Assembly (NCBI GenBank): GCA_047615875.1
Contig: JBLHGU010000036.1
Coordinates: forward strand, 1 to 35,535
Length of the DNA stretch: 35,535 nt
Reading direction: 5' to 3'
Source: JBLHGU01 sp047615875
GTDB taxonomy: Bacteria > Pseudomonadota > Gammaproteobacteria > Arenicellales > CAJQKF01
A program made the translations under genes and the position numbers. The stretch's first letter is position 1. The number at the start of each line of letters is the position of its first letter. Below are positions 33,422-35,535 of this stretch, piece by piece. The notes under the pieces are model-generated. The model saw nothing but the letters and a program-made list of their open reading frames with translations, searched no databases and was not told the DNA's origin.

Positions 33422-35377
33422 ATGAATCAATTTAGCCACTTATTATCACCGCTAACAATTGGCCAGGCCGAAGTTCGTAATCGGGTTCTGGTCTCCGCTC
33501 ACGTGCCAGGCTTTGCTGATAATAATAAAGCCGGCAAAGACTATATTGCCTATCACCAGACTTATGCCCGTAATGGGGTCGGACTGCAAATAACCGGGGG
33601 CACACCAGTCCATCACTCCGGCATGTTGAGTGTCAGTAAGGATGGGTTGTGGAACTTAGATGATGACATTATTCCTGGCTATCAAAACCTAAGCCAGGCT
33701 GTTCACAATGAAGGCGGACACATTCTGGCCCAACTCGCCCATAGTGCGGGGACAGTTCTCATCAACCAAATCGAAAGAGCCAGCTGGTCAGCTTCAGCGA
33801 TTCGCTCAGAAACGAATGGAAATATTTCGCATGCGATGACGCGCGATGAAATTAACGAAGTCATTGCCTCATTCGCCAGTGCGGCTTCAAGGGTTCGGCA
33901 AGGCGGGTTAGATGGTGTTGAAATCCTCGCTGCCTTTGGGTTTTTACCGCAGGCTTTTTTATCTCCTCTAACCAATTTTAGAACTGATGAATATGGTGGT
34001 AGCCTCGAAAATCGGCTGCGATTTACGCTAGAATTATTGGCTGCTGTTCGTGCTGCACTCGGAAATAAATTAATATTAGGGATACGAATTCCAGGTGACG
34101 AATATGAACCAGGGGGTTTGACTCTTGACGACATGAAAGTTGTCGCTGGCAAATTAGTTGCTACCGGTTCAATCGATTATCTGAATGTTATAGCTCATAC
34201 CAACTTCACGCACACAGGACGTTCACGGCACTGGCCGCCCACTCCTGCAAAACATGGCTTATTTATTCCACTTGCAGCGACCATTAAATCCGTTGTCGAT
34301 ATTCCAGTATTTGGCATTGGTCGCGTAACTTCACCCGTTCACGCTAATGACATTATTGCTTCTGGTCAGGCAGATATGATTGGTATGACACGTGCCAATA
34401 TCTGTGATCCAGAGCTGGTGAAAAAACTCTTACGGAATCAAACCAGTCGAATTCGGCCCTGCGTTGGTGCTAACACCTGCATTGCGAATCGGTATGCAGG
34501 GAAGCCGGTTAATTGCATGCACAACGCTGCTGTGTCAAAACCTGGTAATGAAAGAACTCTTGCCAAACTTCCCCGCAAAATTGCGGTGATTGGCGCAGGT
34601 CCGGCTGGGCTCGAATGTGCACGAATTGCGGCTGAACGCGGACACAATGTCACCCTCTATGAAGCACTCAGCAAAGCAGGCGGTCAGCTTAATTTATGGG
34701 CTAGCGTTGCCTCCATGAGTGAGTTCAATGCAATTATTGATTGGCGATTAAATGAGCTTGAAATACTTGGTGTTAATATTCAGTATAATCAGCACATCGA
34801 TTCAAAAGAATTAACATTACTGGATGTAGATGTCATTGTGCATGCCATCGGATCAAGTAGCGCTACCCGTAAATTTCCAGGCGTCAGTGATATTGCGATG
34901 CTATCTCCTCACCAACTATTGAGTGCCAACGAAGTCAAGTTCAGTAATGCACTTGTTATCAATGAGGGTCGCGGGCAAGCAGGGCTGGTGGCGGCTGAGT
35001 GCCTTATTTCTCATGGCGTTAAAGTAGAGATTGTGACCAGCGATATTGCCGTTGGAAATGATCTTGATCCCACAGTTAGAAACGGCTGGTACACCCGACT
35101 CGGCGAACTGCTCTGTCAATTCAGCAGTGCTTTAAAGCCAATTTCAGTTGATGGAAACAAAGTGCAATTGCAGAATATTTTTGATCAGAGAATTCAGTAT
35201 CGTGACAATGTTGATGTAATCATCGACTGGAATGGGACCAGGGTCAATAGTTTTCCTCAAAGTATCACTGTGACTCCGAAAGAAAGTCATGAAACTTACT
35301 CGATTGGTGATTGTGTTACACCCCGGACCCTGGAAATTGCTATTGGTGAAGCATATAAGCTGGCTAACTCTCTTTAG
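33422..35377 (+). CDS. NADH:flavin oxidoreductase, TMADH/2,4-dienoyl-CoA reductase type
   Basis: The 651-residue protein has an Old Yellow Enzyme-like FMN barrel (about residues 1-335; e.g. LLSPLTIGQAEVRNRVLVSA, DEYGGSLENRLRF), an Fe-S linker, and a C-terminal FAD/NAD(P) module starting at about 386 (IAVIGAGPAGLECARIAAE). This is the TMADH/FadH architecture. The cluster motif is RPCVGANTCIANR with Cys347 and Cys353, plus Cys365 (VNCMHNA). The canonical second cysteine is Ala350, so only three of four usual ligands are present. Relatives with the CVGAN pattern include N-methylproline-demethylase-like enzymes, so oxidative N-demethylation is one possibility; dienoyl-CoA reduction is another. 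The ATG follows directly on the oxygenase stop codon, showing translational coupling. Confidence 0.92.
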   Translation: MNQFSHLLSPLTIGQAEVRNRVLVSAHVPGFADNNKAGKDYIAYHQTYARNGVGLQITGGTPVHHSGMLSVSKDGLWNLDDDIIPGYQNLSQAVHNEGGHILAQLAHSAGTVLINQIERASWSASAIRSETNGNISHAMTRDEINEVIASFASAASRVRQGGLDGVEILAAFGFLPQAFLSPLTNFRTDEYGGSLENRLRFTLELLAAVRAALGNKLILGIRIPGDEYEPGGLTLDDMKVVAGKLVATGSIDYLNVIAHTNFTHTGRSRHWPPTPAKHGLFIPLAATIKSVVDIPVFGIGRVTSPVHANDIIASGQADMIGMTRANICDPELVKKLLRNQTSRIRPCVGANTCIANRYAGKPVNCMHNAAVSKPGNERTLAKLPRKIAVIGAGPAGLECARIAAERGHNVTLYEALSKAGGQLNLWASVASMSEFNAIIDWRLNELEILGVNIQYNQHIDSKELTLLDVDVIVHAIGSSSATRKFPGVSDIAMLSPHQLLSANEVKFSNALVINEGRGQAGLVAAECLISHGVKVEIVTSDIAVGNDLDPTVRNGWYTRLGELLCQFSSALKPISVDGNKVQLQNIFDQRIQYRDNVDVIIDWNGTRVNSFPQSITVTPKESHETYSIGDCVTPRTLEIAIGEAYKLANSL

Positions 35378-35435
35378 ACAAATGAATCGACTAATATATA
35401 GCCACCGAAACTGTGATACCAATCATTTAAATTCA

Positions 35436-35456
35436 AATAACTGCGATCAGTTTTTT
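35436..35456 (+). terminator. Possible intrinsic terminator after the flavoenzyme gene
   Basis: AACTG-CGAT-CAGTT (35439-35452) forms a short stem followed by a T-run to 35456, with further A-T pairing at the base. It lies about 60 bases after the stop codon. The stem is weak, so the call is tentative. Confidence 0.4.
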
Positions 35457-35483
35457 CACTAAGAATAATACAGGGGTATTATT

Positions 35484-35535
35484 TTGCCGATGCATATCAT
35501 TCATTTTATTGGCCTAAACCACACTAGGGATGCAG
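35484..35535 (+). CDS. Possible start of a downstream gene (cut by window edge)
   Basis: An open frame begins at TTG 35484 (AGGGG at 35472-35476 gives good spacing) or ATG 35490 and runs to the window end, reading MHIIHFIGLNHTRDA from the ATG. Only about 15 residues are visible and no family can be recognised. Confidence 0.2.
   Translation, partial: MPMHIIHFIGLNHTRDA

Overview
The window (35.5 kb) looks like part of a chromosome from a heterotrophic, probably marine, gammaproteobacterium. This rests on family content: DUF849-type cleavage enzyme, DsrC/TusE-type sulfur carrier sequence, PYROXD2-like and GMC flavoenzymes, a Tat-exported hydrolase and an OafA-type acyltransferase. No rRNA, tRNA, phage or transposase gene was seen, so the taxonomic call is an inference. 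Gene density is high, mostly in short operons.

Left part (1-7732): a catabolic block. The 3' end of an aldehyde dehydrogenase is followed by tightly packed genes for a GMC oxidoreductase, a PYROXD2/phytoene-desaturase-like flavoprotein and a hotdog thioesterase. A convergent AhpD/CMD-family gene follows. Then come a beta-keto acid cleavage enzyme (DUF849), a kynurenine-formamidase-like hydrolase, a 2-oxo-pent-4-enoate-hydratase-like enzyme and a GFA-family protein. Together they could oxidise an alcohol or aldehyde, cleave a beta-keto acid and hydrolyse the resulting thioester; the substrate is unknown.

Middle (7749-12048): an AraC-type regulator sits divergent to a Tat-exported isochorismatase-fold hydrolase. 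Next is a signalling pair, a GAF-adenylate cyclase coupled to a protein with two cyclic-nucleotide-binding domains.

12211-24302: a REP-like inverted pair, two divergent secreted pentapeptide-repeat paralogues, and a giant 3460-residue secreted protein translationally coupled to the second of them. The giant carries an Ala/Lys-rich helical section, several Trp-rich beta modules, four VHL-beta-like modules introduced by a shared L-x3-Q-[IV]-x-N-[GN]-C leader, and eight cadherin-like repeats.

24327-27628 (minus strand): a compact three-gene operon, DUF169 protein, then a DsrC/TusE-like domain fused to a cysteine desulfurase, then an EgtC-like class II glutamine amidohydrolase. This is the best candidate for an undescribed system: a sulfur-mobilising module in which donor enzyme and carrier are one polypeptide.

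Right part (27867-35535): an AT-rich O-acyltransferase gene that looks acquired, an intergenic stretch with short tandem duplications, a TPR pseudogene (frameshift plus nonsense), and a ThDP-enzyme pseudogene with an internal deletion that removed the catalytic-Glu loop. Then follow two intact coupled genes, a 2OG-Fe(II) dioxygenase and a TMADH/FadH-type flavoenzyme lacking one Fe-S cysteine. The region from 29.8 to 32.5 kb appears to be decaying.
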